In this document: one piece after another, positions 1 to 12,117 of the stretch
Layout of the letters: each line of letters opens with the position of its first letter
Numbering within the stretch: position 1 is the first letter of the stretch
From: Ipomoea triloba
Taxonomy: Eukaryota > Streptophyta > Magnoliopsida > Solanales > Convolvulaceae
Direction of reading: 5' to 3'
DNA: 64,000 nt
NCBI RefSeq assembly: GCF_003576645.1
Contig: NC_044919.1
Span: 12,435,336 to 12,499,335 of the forward strand
The notes under the pieces: model-generated
What the model was told of the DNA's origin: nothing
Seen by the model: the letters and a program-made list of their open reading frames with translations, nothing else
The model's database searches: none
Translations under genes and position numbers: made by a program

Positions 1-300
1 TGCACCTAATAATTGGTTTCTGCTCATTTTCATGATTGCCAACTCCTGCAATTCACATATTTCTACAGGTAATTCACCAGAGAAATTATTGTTGGATATT
101 AGAATCTACATCATCTCCCGAGCATTGGACATTGAAGGTGAAATTATACCTTCAAGTTTATTTTCTTGAAGTTCAAAGAGTGTGCATTTAGCAAAACTCT
201 AGAAACCGGTGGGCACCTTTCTTGGTAGTTCATTATATTTTGGATATGCACATACATCGAACAACTGCAACCGTCATACTCCGATGTCAGGGGACTTAGC
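1..300 (-). pseudogene. Relic of a leucine-rich-repeat receptor-like protein
   Basis: Read on the minus strand, the first ~110 bases translate without a stop into an LRR-type stretch containing NNNFSGELPVEICELQEL, which fits the plant extracellular LRR consensus (NxFSGxIPxxI). Upstream on the same strand (about 111-300) a second stretch contains ENKLEGIISPSMSNA, also LRR-like, interrupted by stops. No kinase domain, signal peptide or intact start is visible, and the element may continue past the left edge. This looks like a fragment of an LRR receptor kinase or receptor-like protein; with stops in frame it is probably not functional. The family is clear, the exact subfamily is not. Confidence 0.55.
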
Positions 301-461
301 CTGAAGCATTATTTTGATGTTAGGTGCAATGTTGGTAGAGATGGCATATTATTGGCGTTAATGAGAATTTAGAGGATAGAGATGGGGAGAGAAAGAAACT
401 TTAATGTGTAGAGTAATTGACAAATATCTCCTCATTTTTTTTTGAAAAGGAAACAATTTTA

Positions 462-940
462 TTAAAGATCAGATAACAAAGAGTCAACAATGAAAGAAGG
501 AGGGAAGGAGTTCCACTCCTTACGTTCAGACATGGAAAGGGATTTCCGAGCTAACAGGTCGGCAATCCGATTCACTAAACGTTTGACATGAGAGATATAA
601 ACATCAGGGATTGATGACAGTAAATCTTTAACATCTAACAAAATAACATCAAAATGGGAATGCAGTAAAGTAGAACAGAGACTCTGAGTGACCAGAAGAG
701 CATCTGTCTCAATGTGGCAGTGTGAGTAGTAATTTGCTTTAAGCCAGCTGAGTGCTTCACGAACTGCGATCGCTTCTGCCTCCTTAACCGTGTAAAGACC
801 ATGCCAAGGTGTGCATACAGCAACAAAAAACGCTCCTTGGTCATCGCGCAAAATCCAGCCGAGACCTATACGACCCCGAGCAATGTTTACCGCAGCATCT
901 ACATTAAGCTTTAGCCAGCCTGGGGGTGGTTTTGTCCATT
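462..940 (-). pseudogene. LINE C-terminal RNase H domain (RVT_3 type)
   Basis: The stretch contains AVREALSWLKANYYSHCHIETDALLV and VKRLVNRIADLLARKS, matching the plant RNase H-like domain at the end of L1 LINE ORF2 (EAxAxxxALxWA..., ExDs..., VxRxxNxxADxLA). Upstream bases to about 940 encode the start of this domain, with KLNVDAA. It is open for 129 codons but belongs to a broken ORF. Confidence 0.75.
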
Positions 941-1990
941 TGATTATGGCAGCATGTTGTGGAGGATCGAAGTCGCTCCTAGCATGAGTAGAGGACCATT
1001 CTGACAGGTGCGATTTGGCTCAAACCGCAATGGAACTAGGCGAGTGATTTGTGTTGTTCTAGACTTTATCATTTCGAGCAAACCAGACGTATCAACAAAC
1101 AGTGAGCATGAGACAGTAGTTGAAACTATCAAGCTGCTTCATGTTGCTGGTGAGCCAATCTCCAATGGAAAAGATACCAGTAGATGAAAGTTGAAGGGAA
1201 GAGAGACTCCAACATTGTAAAGCAAAAGGGCATTGAGCAAAAAGATGAAAGGTGCTATCTTCAGCATGATGACACAGGGGACAGATTGGGTTGCAATTGA
1301 CCATTTTGGCTCGGAGTAAATCTACAGTGGGAAGACAAGAAACACATGCCTGCCACATGAAGGATTTCACTTTTGGAGGGACCTTGAGTTTCCAAAGAAT
1401 TGCCAGTCTAACTTGCTCGCTTCTGGCTGCTCCCCAATAAGAAATCTATAACAGCTTTTGACTGTGAAATGTCTACAATCTTCTCCCATCCAAATGAGCT
1501 TATCGTCCCTGTTGGAGATAGGAAGGGGAATACTGGCGATGAGAGCAGTATCTCTGTGATTGAAGATGTCAGAGATGGCTTCCAAGTCCCATTGCGGAGG
1601 GTGGTTGATGAAGAGGGAGGAGACATTTGCATCCTGCAAAAACGGAAAAGGGGGTGTGGTAATCCAGGGGTTAGAGTTGTCTGGGAACTATTTATCATTC
1701 CAGATTTTGATAGAGTTGCCATTGCCAACTCTCCAGCGGGTATGTCGTCTGATTGTGTCCCTAGTGGTGAGGAGGTTGCTCCATATGAAGGAGGGGTTGC
1801 TGCCTGATCTAGCCTCGAGAAAGGATGATCCTGGATAATATTTGGCTTGATACACTCTGGCAACGATGGAGGAAGGGTTCTGAATGAGTCGCCACGCCTG
1901 CTTACAGAGGAGAGCTGTGTTGAAATGATCAAATTGACGAAAACCAATTCCACCCCAGTCCTTGGGCATGCAGAGCTTCGACCAAGACTT

Positions 1991-3343
1991 CTAGTGGATG
2001 CCCTTGCGGCTGCCATATTCAGTTCCCCACCAGAAAGCATTAATCACACACTCGATGTCTCTCACTATTGCTTTAGGGATAAGGAACATGCTCATGGCGT
2101 AGGTAGGAAGAGCCTGGATGACACCCTTTATGAGAATTTCCTTCCCAGCTCGTGATAGAAACTTGTGATTCCACGAACGGATTTTGGATAGGACTCTGTT
2201 CTTGAGGAACCCCAGAATGTCTGTCTTGTTTCTGCCAATGAGAGAAGGTAGTCCCAAGTAAGAGCTGGTGTTTCCTATCCCATCAACCTGCAAAATATTA
2301 TAAATATAAGCTTTCAAGATATCACAGACGTTTGGACTGAAGAAGAGAGAAGATTTGTTAAAGTTGATGAACTGCCCAGAAGCTTTGGCGTAGTCATCCA
2401 GAATGGTTTTCACAGTATGGATTTCTGGAATGGTAGCTTTGCAGAACAAGAAACTGTCATCGGCAAACAATAAGTGGGAGATCTTCGGAGCTCCTCGGGC
2501 AACCTGGATTCCATGCAAAAAGCCATTGTTCTCAGCGTTCTTGATCATGGCACTAAGACCTTCAGCAATGATGGTAAATAGATAGGGGCTAATGGGATCG
2601 CCCTGCCTGAGACCTCTGGAAGGAACAATTGGCCTGATCAGATTGCCATCATGAGAGATGTGATAATCAACTATGGTGGCACATTCCATAACTAGAGAAA
2701 TCCATCTTTTATCAAAACCAAGCTTGCTCAGAATTGCATGGAGGAAGGGCCATTCCACACGGTCGAATGCCTTACTCATATCGAGTTTTAGAGCTATGAA
2801 ACCCTCCTTGCATTGCCTCTTTGTCTTCAAATACTGATGGGCTTCAAAGGCAACCATTATATTGTTAGAAATCATCTTCCCGAGCACAAAAGCACTCTAG
2901 TTCTCGGCTATGACCTTGTTAAGTAGACCTTTCAATCTATTTGCCAAGACCTTTGCAATGATCATGTAAGCCACGTTGCATAACGCATTTGGGCAAAGAT
3001 CCCCCATGTTTTCCAGAGCTGCCTTCTTGGGAATAAGGATTATATGGGTACTATTAAGGCCGTGGGGAAGCTTACCAGAGGCAATGAACTCGTTGTAAAG
3101 GTGAGTGATGTCTGAACCAAGTATGTCCTAAAAAGCCAGGTAAAAACCGAGGTTAAAACCATTTGGTCCCAGGGATTTATCGGGGTGCATAGAGAAGATA
3201 ACTGTTAAAACCACTATTGGTGGGGCGAAGCAAGAGCTGGTTTTGAGAGTCTGTGATTTTTCGCGAGATGCAGCTGAGAGCCGGGTTGGGATCACCAAGG
3301 GATGAGTCGAATAGGTTGGAGAAGTAGTGCAAAAAAACCTCAT
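1991..3343 (-). pseudogene. LINE reverse transcriptase domain with premature stop
   Basis: The largest open piece (2887-1991, 298 aa) contains LDMSKAFDRVEW, GLRQGDPISPYLF and LLFADDSFLF, the core motifs of non-LTR reverse transcriptases; the FADD box carries the catalytic Asp pair. Just upstream the frame reads AEN-stop-SAFV, where the family has AENQSAFV, so a single Gln codon became TAG (bases 2897-2899). Further upstream HPDKSLGPNGFN (about 3190) is the N-terminal RT motif. Part of the decayed LINE. Confidence 0.8.
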
Positions 3344-3738
3344 TTAAATCCGGGCCTTTTTTCCACCCAATTTCCAACGGAGTTTCTGAGTTTAATAATG
3401 GTGTTGTTTCTTCTTCTCTTTGTGACAGAGTTGTGGAAAAATATGGAGTTGAGGTCCCCATTTTTGTGCCAGAAAGATTTAGCACGCTGTTTCCAATATG
3501 TGTTTTGTTGATGAAGAAGGTGGATACAACATCTTTGCGCGTTGGAGAAGGCTAGCATACCGACTCTGTTAGACCGGTTCCTAAGAATATCCATCTGCTT
3601 TAAATAATGATCAATGTTTGGCTGGAAATTTTTTGTTAGCTTCCTGCCCCAATCCCAAAGAGCCTTGCTGCAAGAGTCAAGCCTGGAGATTAGGTTTGCA
3701 CCTCTTGAGGCAGTCCAAGATTCAACAACAAGGGCACA

Positions 3739-4536
3739 TCAATTTGCCTCTTTAATCCAAAGATTTTCAAACCGAAATTTTGCTCGCCTTCTATGCCGAG
3801 TAGTGGGGATTGGTTTCATGAGAACAGGAAGGTGGTCGCTTACAGGTGTAATAATTGATTTGGCAGTAGCTTGCTCAAAAATATCTAACAAATTCTGCGA
3901 GGCAAGAACTCGATCAAGGCATTCTTGGACCCAATTTTGTGTGCATTTGCCTCTATCCCATGTAAATTTGTGTCCTCTAATTTTAACATCAGAGAGACCA
4001 GAGATTTCAATTGCCGAGTTGAAACCGTCCATGAGCCAACGCAGTTGAGGATGGCGACCAATTTTCTCGCTTGGACACCTTATATCGTTGAAATCACCCA
4101 TAATAGCCCAAGGGAGGCTGCTACGAGAAGCTAAATCACGAAAAAAATTCCATGACTCGCGTCTCCTTGCTCTGTCAGGATGTCCGTAGAAGCCGATGAA
4201 TCTCTAAAGATATGGAATATTTGGGAGGGATAAGTTGACGTCAATGTGGTTGGATGAATAGCCTTGTAGAGAAACAGAGACATCATCAGCCCATAGGAGA
4301 GCTAAGCCCCCACTATAGCCAATGTAGTCCACAACAAAAGAACCAGGGATGCCCAATTTAGTTTTTAGGGCCTGGAGCTGGTTTGAGGTGAGAAGAGTTT
4401 CCATATGAAAGATAACAGTGGGCCTCTTGAGGTGGATAAGATCCACAAGAAATTGAACTGTCGCCGGGTTCCCAAGCCAGCGACAGTTCCAAGCTAGTAG
4501 ACTCATTGATCTGGGTGGGCCTGTGGCATAGGACAC
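3739..4536 (-). pseudogene. LINE AP-endonuclease domain, frameshifted
   Basis: The N-terminal part (4536-4204) contains LLAWNCRWLGNPATV, the start of the exonuclease/endonuclease/phosphatase fold (usually WNCRGLG). The C-terminal part (4101-3739) starts with MGDFNDI and has GHKFTWDRG and SDHLPVL, the catalytic Asp/His signatures of LINE endonucleases. The two halves are in different frames with about 100 bp of broken sequence between. One expected Glu position reads HMETLL where active copies usually have QET. This is the target-nicking domain of the decayed LINE. Confidence 0.75.
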
Positions 4537-5189
4537 GCCTCCAACAAGTTTTTTGACCCGTCCGAGAGAAGAAAATCATCATGGTGGAAAGTGAAGTTTG
4601 TGACATGGATTGGCCCAAAGTCAACTTTCTTCCTTTTGAGTCCAATAATATTCTTGGTAGAGCCTGTGGATGCCCAAGGGATAAGCCCATTTACCATGTT
4701 CTCAAGAAAAGTGCCCGTTGTCAAATCGCCCTTTGCATTAAATTTATGCCATGCGCAGGATGAGGGTTATTAATGCTATGCTGGGCTCCAGGCTGGAAGG
4801 CTGGGGGCTGAGTACTTGTCTGTTTCTTCTAAAAAGGAGTTTCCTCAAAAGGAATGTCAATGTGTTCAGGGCAGTCATCAAAGGTGGATGGTGCCTTTTG
4901 TGTTTCTTCATTTGTCCGCCGTCGGGGCAGCTCAGGTAACAGCTATTGTTGGCCTGAACTTGGCTAGGATCTCCGGCCAGAAGCTCTGAGTTCCGGGTTG
5001 TAGTTCCCCTCCACACTCCCCGTGTTTGAATCAAAGAGGATGTCATAAGAGTTTTCGTTATGACCGATCAGACCACAGAGAAAACAAAATGTTGGTAGTC
5101 TTTCATATTTGAAGTCAATGTAGATAGAGTCACCTATAGCAGGTTTAGCTTTCATTTTCACTACTATGTGTATCCAAATTTGGCTCACT

Positions 5190-6591
5190 ACATATCACAA
5201 AATTTTCTTAACACCTACTACGTGGTTTAAAATCACACATTTCCCTATCTACGTTAAGTTTTAGTATTAGTATACAATCCTTCTATTTCTCTGTATCACC
5301 ACCGTAGCGTATCGTTATCGGCTAGGGGATCAAAAGATATGCTAACTGTATATTCTACTACGTATTATAGATCACTTCTCGGCATTAGGGGGAGACTTGA
5401 CCTCAAATTTTATAGAATGCCAAAAAAAATTCATGAAATTAAAAGATCTTCAAACCCCTGTATTAGTTTATACTGAACTAGAAGCTCAAAAATCAATTAA
5501 TATTGAACAAATAATCTGCTAGAAATGTAAGGAGTGACTAAGTCCATATAAATTTTTCATATACGTTAAGAGTTTGAAATTCCCAACTAGCTAGGGCGGA
5601 ATATCTCTACCGTTTTCCTTTATGCCGAAAGCATAGGAAATTTATCAGCTTAAAAATAAGAATTTGCAAAAACTAGATCTAGTATAGAAATTTTGTCACT
5701 CCTAAAATATAAAAATTTTATCCTGAAGATATTCGCCTCGAAGGCGAAAATCCCAGTAAAATTATAGGTGCACCAAATAATCAAAATACTGGGGAAGTGA
5801 AACAACCAAATGCAAACAATTTTGGAAAATGATGTATATTTGGTTGATGTAAAAATTGGCATGAGTATGAAAGATATTTACAAAGCTATTACAATTGTCG
5901 ACAACATATTTGCATCTATTGCTCACAATATTTAAATCTGGACAGTAGTATAGCACCCGAAATGTGCCAACTATTTTCTATAGAAAAGAGCAATTAAGAC
6001 ATACGATTCAATTCGTTAAAAGAAATATATACTTTAGAAGATGTCATGAAAGTCCGTATTTTTTCACCAAGTCAACTTTTTAGCGACTTAGCCATCGACT
6101 AACCAAGGACCCTTGTCCAAAGGCCAAAGCCATGCTCTCTTCATGACTTAGGCCAGCATGCCATCTTCATGCTTGAACCACGCAATCTTGGCCGAACCAA
6201 GCCAAGTCCACGCCTTTGAATTTTTCGGGGCTAACACTAGGGGAGAAAGTGGCGGATATAGGTCCGATGTTTATTCTTCTATTTGCATTGCAAATGCATT
6301 TTTTTTAATTGTTTTTTTTTGTTTTTTTAAATAAATAAATTTGTTGTGAATTTGTGATACGCATTGCTATTAAATTTTAATGATATAATACTTCAATTTA
6401 TAATTTATAATTTTATTTAAATTATACATTATAATTGTATTTTTAGTTTAAATTGTATTGTTTTTTTTTGTTTAATTTAATGTTTAAATTATATATTATA
6501 TATTTTATTATATTTAAATTATAATTTTGTAATAATAATAATCATTAAAAATAAAAATCATGATAAATGAAATGATAATACTCCGTAATTG
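5190..6591. other. Intergenic AT-rich stretch with decayed coding-like segment
   Basis: No intact gene. On +, about 5700-6240 keeps one frame that reads like protein between scattered stops; the longest stop-free run is about 5813-5935. I do not recognise the family; an old retroelement is possible. From 6290 on the sequence is almost pure A/T with no visible coding. Confidence 0.4.
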
Positions 6592-6637
<46 letters not shown>

Positions 6638-6645
6638 GTATGTAT
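6592..6645. repeat. (TA)n / (TATG)n microsatellite
   Basis: A run of TA dinucleotides (6592-6625) passes into five TATG units (to 6645). Confidence 0.9.
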
Positions 6646-6838
6646 TTAATTGAGAGGAAGGGGGAGAAATACGTAGGAATATTGATATTAAGGAGAGAGA
6701 TAGAATTTTATTTCAATTTGCTTCTGACATTTCTTACACTCACTTCCGTGATACAACACACATATATATAGCAAACAAAGATGATAAGAATCATAATTCA
6801 ATCAGACATCACTCATCCACTACTCCTTATTTTATGCT

Positions 6839-6853
6839 TCTACCCCACATCCC
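6839..6853. repeat. Target-site duplication, left copy, of truncated LINE
   Basis: TCTACCCCACATCCC (15 bp) here is repeated exactly at 8752-8766 on the other side of the LINE. This is the footprint of target-primed reverse transcription. Confidence 0.85.
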
Positions 6854-6890
6854 CCTTTTTTTTTTTTTTTTTGAAGAAAACACAAATGTA

Positions 6891-7283
6891 TTAATAATCA
6901 ATCAAATGCGCGATACAGGCCAGTGGAACAGACCACCACGACCCTAGGACAGACGATGAACCTGTTGCCCGTGCCAAGACATGAGCCACCTGATTCGCTG
7001 ACCTTCTGACATGGCGAACAGACACGTTTCCAATGTCATTAGCAATGCAGCGACATTGCTTAACCAATAAACCAACATATGATAAGTCTACAAAGTTCGA
7101 ATTATAACTAGAACAGAAATTAAGACTATCAGATTCTAAAATAAAATCGCTATAATCATGAGCCTTCATCCACGAGAGTGCCTCCTTTGCCGCCATAGCT
7201 TTAGCCAAGAAAGGGTCACGGACACAACAAAGCCGGGCATTATGAGCTGCAACAAAAGCTCCAGTGTGACTCCTGACAACCAA
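6891..7283 (-). pseudogene. LINE RNase H domain (first copy)
   Basis: Contains AMAAKEALSWMKAHDYSDFILESDSL and VRHVRRSANQVAHVLARA, the plant RVT_3 RNase H pattern. The frame extends upstream past 7283 through a WSPPSDHRLKCNVDA motif, which marks the normal start of this domain. It sits one frame off the zf-RVT ORF. Duplicate of 10277-10669. Confidence 0.75.
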
Positions 7284-7330
7284 CCCATAACCAGCGACAT
7301 CCTCAAATAGAGTCGCATCAACGTTGCACT

Positions 7331-8731
7331 TCAGACGGTGATCGGACGGTGGAGACCAAGAAGTCGGTCCTGAGGTGCTACCGCCACAGCTGCATCCCTA
7401 CTATAGACCGAGACCCATAAGTCACGTAAACTCTCAGCCTGCCTCATTAAAGTATCAACACACATGGACTTACCCTTCCACACAGCATCATTCCTGGCAT
7501 TCCAAATCAACCACAGCCTAGCCGCAATATGCACAGCAACCTCCACACTCGGATTGCACAGAGCCGTATTGAGCAGCACTGTCAAACAATCACCAGGCTG
7601 AATTATGGAGCCATGCCATACATGGATCATCGCAGGGCATGAGCAGAACAAGTGATCCATTGTCTCTTCATCGGAGTGACAAAAAGGACACCTACCCCCC
7701 GCCCACACGCGACGAGACCTAAGCAACACACGTACCGGGAGTATGTTACGCATGCACCTCCATAACAGGTTCTTAACCTTCGGTGGCACCGGTAGCTTCC
7801 ACAACTTTCGCCATTCAACAAAGTGCACTGCCGGATCTGCATGGACAGAAGTGGAAGTTAATAACCTGTAGCCATGTCGAACAGAGTAGATACCACGAAC
7901 ATCACCTCGCCACTGCCATACATCCCGGAGAGTAAGTGAGACTGGTGTTGCCAAAATTCTAGGCACATCAGACGCCACAAATAAATCGTTCACAACTTCC
8001 ACATCCCAGGCCCCTAACTGATCAAGTAAACCACTAACCGCCGCGTGCTCCAGCTCAGCAATACAAGGGGTGTGCAACCCTGGATCATGAGGGTCCGCCA
8101 ACCATGGCGTCCCCCAAATCAGAGTGTCTGCACCATCACCAATTCGGCGAACTACACCCTCCCTCAATAGAGACTGACCTGCCAAGATACTCCTCCAGAT
8201 GTAACTTGGATTAGAACCAAGTGTCGCGTTCAAAAAATTGCCTGAGGAATAATACCTTGCACGTAGCAGCCTACTGGCCAAAGACTCCGGATTAGCTAGC
8301 AGTCGCCACCCTTGCTTAGCTAGCAAGGCAATATTGAATTCATGAATCCGTTTAAATCCCAAGCCACTGCGGTCTTTAGGCATGCAAATCCTATTCCAGC
8401 TCAACCAATGAATTCCACCACCACCTGATCCGCCACTCTCCCACCAGAACCGGTTCATTGTTTTCTCCAAACGGTCACATGTAGATATAGGGAGCAAATA
8501 AACCGACATGGCAAAGATTGGGAGAGCCTGCGCAACACACTTCAAGAGCACCTCTTTCCCAGCCCTAGAAACAAACTTATACCACCAAGAGTCAAGCCTC
8601 TCCTTCAACTTCTGTTCGAGAAACCGGAATATGACTGCTTTATTACCCCCTAGGAAAGACGGGAGCCCGAGATACCTTCCTAAATCCGTTGATACTCGCA
8701 CACTGAATAGTCCCGCTACCAATTCTCTCAT
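7331..8731 (-). pseudogene. LINE ORF2 fragment: RT C-terminus plus zf-RVT (first copy)
   Basis: This 466-codon open stretch begins inside the RT domain: it has YLGLPSFLGGNK and SRAGKEVLLK but lacks the catalytic FADD region. It continues through FWWESGGSGGGGIHWLSWNRIC and the zf-RVT segment (LWKLPVPPKVKNLLWRC, then CPFCHSDEETMDHLFCSCP). The first Met is arbitrary, because the element is truncated there. A frameshift near the end separates it from the RNase H frame at 7283-6891, so no full ORF2 can be made. Same sequence as 10717-12117. Confidence 0.8.
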
Positions 8732-9218
8732 CTCAGTAGGCGTGTTGTAACTCTACCCCACATCCCTTAATCACTCAACCACTACATAATGTTATCCACT
8801 CAACCAGTACATATTTAATCATATCATATATGTACTGAACTCACTTAATTTCATTAGTGCATGTATCACTATCAAAAGACACTTCCAATCTGCTGCACTT
8901 CATTCTTCCTTTTGGTTTAATTAATAACAGTAATAGATAATGTGAAATGATGGAATTACAAAAATTCTTTTCAGATTAAAGAAAATGATTGTAGGAGTAC
9001 ATAAAATATTGTGTCTTAATGTGACACGAATGCACGATAAACTCCACAAATATATTTCTTTAAAAAAAATTAAAAAATTCTAATAGCATTCTAGATTTCC
9101 TTAAAAAGGAATTATGAGTTATTCCACTGCTCTCAAGTCTCAGTCTCACCCATATATTTCACTCACTATTCTATTCTATCACATAATCATATCTGCACAC
9201 AGTGATAGAATCAAATCT

Positions 9219-9760
9219 ATGGCTTCAAACTCTGAACATCATATCGTGATGTTACCCTTCATGGCTCAGGGCCATTTGATACCATTCTTGGCTTTAGCGA
9301 GGAAACTCCAAGAAACAGCCGCCTTCAAAATAACCATCGCCTCCACCCCTCTGAATCTCCAGTATCTCAGATCCGCCATTGTTGCGCAAGGATTAGAAGA
9401 GCAGAGCTGTGGGATCCGCCTAGCAGCCCTCCCCTTCAACCCCGCAGACCACGGGTTGCCCCCCAACGGGGAGAACACGGAGGCCTTGGCGTTGAAAGAC
9501 ATCGGGCGGCTTTTCTCGGCCTCCACTTGGCTTGAATCCCCTTTTCGCGACCTGGTTTCTGAAATAACTGTGAGAGAAGGGAAGCCCCCAGTGTGCATAA
9601 TCTCTGATATTTTCATGGGGTGGGCTAATAGAGTTGCGGAGGGGTTTGGGAGTGTTAATGTTAATTTCTGCACTGGGGGATGTTATGGCTACGCGGCTTA
9701 TGTATCTTTCTGGGTTCATCTTCCCCACCGGTCAGCCAAGGATGACAATGGCCCTGTCGG
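9219..9760 (+). other. Duplicate of UGT exon 1 (assembly copy, not a second gene)
   Basis: Matches 12605-13146 at a fixed offset of 3386 bp. It encodes the N-terminal 180 residues of the UGT with the HIVMLPFMAQGHLIPF motif. No exon 2 follows: the copy ends at a single N (10238), after which the upstream LINE poly-T starts again. It should be read as the same exon present twice in the assembly. Confidence 0.8.
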
Positions 9761-9824
9761 GTATTTTAGCTGATCATTATTAATTTTTTATTTTAAAAAA
9801 TCAAGTGTTTGGTTAATTAATTTT

Positions 9825-10237
9825 TGAGAAAATTATATTTTTCGTCCATAAGTTATAGGGTAATTGCAAAATTCGACTTTAAATTTTGATCATACTCATT
9901 TTTTGTTCCTAAGTTATTGTTGACGTTGCACTTTTCATCTCTGAATTATACTAATTGCAAATTTCATCCCTAAGTTATCATTATGTTGCACTTTTTGTCC
10001 CTTAGTGTGAAAACTTGATAATTTTTTGATTAAAAAATAGTCAATCGTAAAATTTCGGTAAAAAAATTGGCGTTCGATTAAAGATTTTCTAATTAAAAAT
10101 TTACCGAAGTTTGCACACTTAAGTTAGGGACGAAAAGTGCAACATAATGATTTCTTAGGGACAAACTTTACAATTAGTATAACTCAGGGACAAAAAGTGC
10201 AACGGTAATGATAACTTAGGGACAAAAATTTAAGGAC
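9825..10237. repeat. Truncated copy of the UGT-intron palindromic MITE
   Basis: Same sequence as 13211-13623, cut by the N at 10238. Repeated motifs such as TTAGGGACAAAAAGTGCAAC occur in both orientations. Confidence 0.6.
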
Positions 10238-10238
10238 N
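10238..10238. other. Single-N contig join creating a 3386-bp false duplication
   Basis: Bases before the N (to 10237) match 13623 and earlier; bases after it match 6853 onwards, at a constant offset of 3386. The right-hand contig starts inside the poly-T homopolymer (17 T in one copy, 19 in the other). This is the pattern of two overlapping contigs laid end to end rather than merged. Confidence 0.85.
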
Positions 10239-10276
10239 CTTTTTTTTTTTTTTTTTTTGAAGAAAACACAAATGTA

Positions 10277-10669
10277 TTAATAATCAATCAAATGCGCGAT
10301 ACAGGCCAGTGGAACAGACCACCACGACCCTAGGACAGACGATGAACCTGTTGCCCGTGCCAAGACATGAGCCACCTGATTCGCTGACCTTCTGACATGG
10401 CGAACAGACACGTTTCCAATGTCATTAGCAATGCAGCGACATTGCTTAACCAATAAACCAACATATGATAAGTCTACAAAGTTCGAATTATAACTAGAAC
10501 AGAAATTAAGACTATCAGATTCTAAAATAAAATCGCTATAATCATGAGCCTTCATCCACGAGAGTGCCTCCTTTGCCGCCATAGCTTTAGCCAAGAAAGG
10601 GTCACGGACACAACAAAGCCGGGCATTATGAGCTGCAACAAAAGCTCCAGTGTGACTCCTGACAACCAA
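10277..10669 (-). pseudogene. LINE RNase H domain (second copy)
   Basis: Identical to 6891-7283, one frame off the preceding zf-RVT ORF. Confidence 0.7.
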
Positions 10670-10716
10670 CCCATAACCAGCGACATCCTCAAATAGAGTC
10701 GCATCAACGTTGCACT

Positions 10717-12117
10717 TCAGACGGTGATCGGACGGTGGAGACCAAGAAGTCGGTCCTGAGGTGCTACCGCCACAGCTGCATCCCTACTATAGACCGAGAC
10801 CCATAAGTCACGTAAACTCTCAGCCTGCCTCATTAAAGTATCAACACACATGGACTTACCCTTCCACACAGCATCATTCCTGGCATTCCAAATCAACCAC
10901 AGCCTAGCCGCAATATGCACAGCAACCTCCACACTCGGATTGCACAGAGCCGTATTGAGCAGCACTGTCAAACAATCACCAGGCTGAATTATGGAGCCAT
11001 GCCATACATGGATCATCGCAGGGCATGAGCAGAACAAGTGATCCATTGTCTCTTCATCGGAGTGACAAAAAGGACACCTACCCCCCGCCCACACGCGACG
11101 AGACCTAAGCAACACACGTACCGGGAGTATGTTACGCATGCACCTCCATAACAGGTTCTTAACCTTCGGTGGCACCGGTAGCTTCCACAACTTTCGCCAT
11201 TCAACAAAGTGCACTGCCGGATCTGCATGGACAGAAGTGGAAGTTAATAACCTGTAGCCATGTCGAACAGAGTAGATACCACGAACATCACCTCGCCACT
11301 GCCATACATCCCGGAGAGTAAGTGAGACTGGTGTTGCCAAAATTCTAGGCACATCAGACGCCACAAATAAATCGTTCACAACTTCCACATCCCAGGCCCC
11401 TAACTGATCAAGTAAACCACTAACCGCCGCGTGCTCCAGCTCAGCAATACAAGGGGTGTGCAACCCTGGATCATGAGGGTCCGCCAACCATGGCGTCCCC
11501 CAAATCAGAGTGTCTGCACCATCACCAATTCGGCGAACTACACCCTCCCTCAATAGAGACTGACCTGCCAAGATACTCCTCCAGATGTAACTTGGATTAG
11601 AACCAAGTGTCGCGTTCAAAAAATTGCCTGAGGAATAATACCTTGCACGTAGCAGCCTACTGGCCAAAGACTCCGGATTAGCTAGCAGTCGCCACCCTTG
11701 CTTAGCTAGCAAGGCAATATTGAATTCATGAATCCGTTTAAATCCCAAGCCACTGCGGTCTTTAGGCATGCAAATCCTATTCCAGCTCAACCAATGAATT
11801 CCACCACCACCTGATCCGCCACTCTCCCACCAGAACCGGTTCATTGTTTTCTCCAAACGGTCACATGTAGATATAGGGAGCAAATAAACCGACATGGCAA
11901 AGATTGGGAGAGCCTGCGCAACACACTTCAAGAGCACCTCTTTCCCAGCCCTAGAAACAAACTTATACCACCAAGAGTCAAGCCTCTCCTTCAACTTCTG
12001 TTCGAGAAACCGGAATATGACTGCTTTATTACCCCCTAGGAAAGACGGGAGCCCGAGATACCTTCCTAAATCCGTTGATACTCGCACACTGAATAGTCCC
12101 GCTACCAATTCTCTCAT
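10717..12117 (-). pseudogene. LINE ORF2 fragment: RT C-terminus plus zf-RVT (second copy)
   Basis: Identical to 7331-8731. It is open for 466 codons but lacks endonuclease and catalytic RT motifs, so it cannot support transposition. Confidence 0.75.

Larger units (their letters stand above)
435..5185 (-). mobile_element. Decayed L1-type LINE retrotransposon with near-complete domain order
   Basis: On the minus strand, from high to low coordinates, the domains are: ORF1-type zinc knuckle (about 5188-4964), AP-endonuclease (4536-3739), reverse transcriptase (about 3343-1991), zf-RVT region (about 1969-1092) and RNase H (851-462). A nine-T run at 435-443 is the poly-A tail in reverse. The order ORF1, EN, RT, zf-RVT, RNase H is that of plant L1-like LINEs. 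The reading frame is broken many times, so the element is dead. The zinc knuckle keeps CFLCGLIGH but its last Cys is replaced by Tyr. The 5' end fades near 5165-5185, and I could not find a target-site duplication. Confidence 0.85.
6854..8751 (-). mobile_element. Young 5'-truncated L1-type LINE (first assembly copy)
   Basis: About 1.9 kb of the 3' end of an L1 LINE on the minus strand. It holds the C-terminal part of RT, zf-RVT, RNase H and a 17-T run at 6856-6872 (the poly-A tail). Exact 15-bp flanking duplications and long open frames show it is recent. The 5' truncation is typical of LINE insertion. The element is repeated base for base at 10239-12137, most likely an assembly artefact. Confidence 0.9.
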
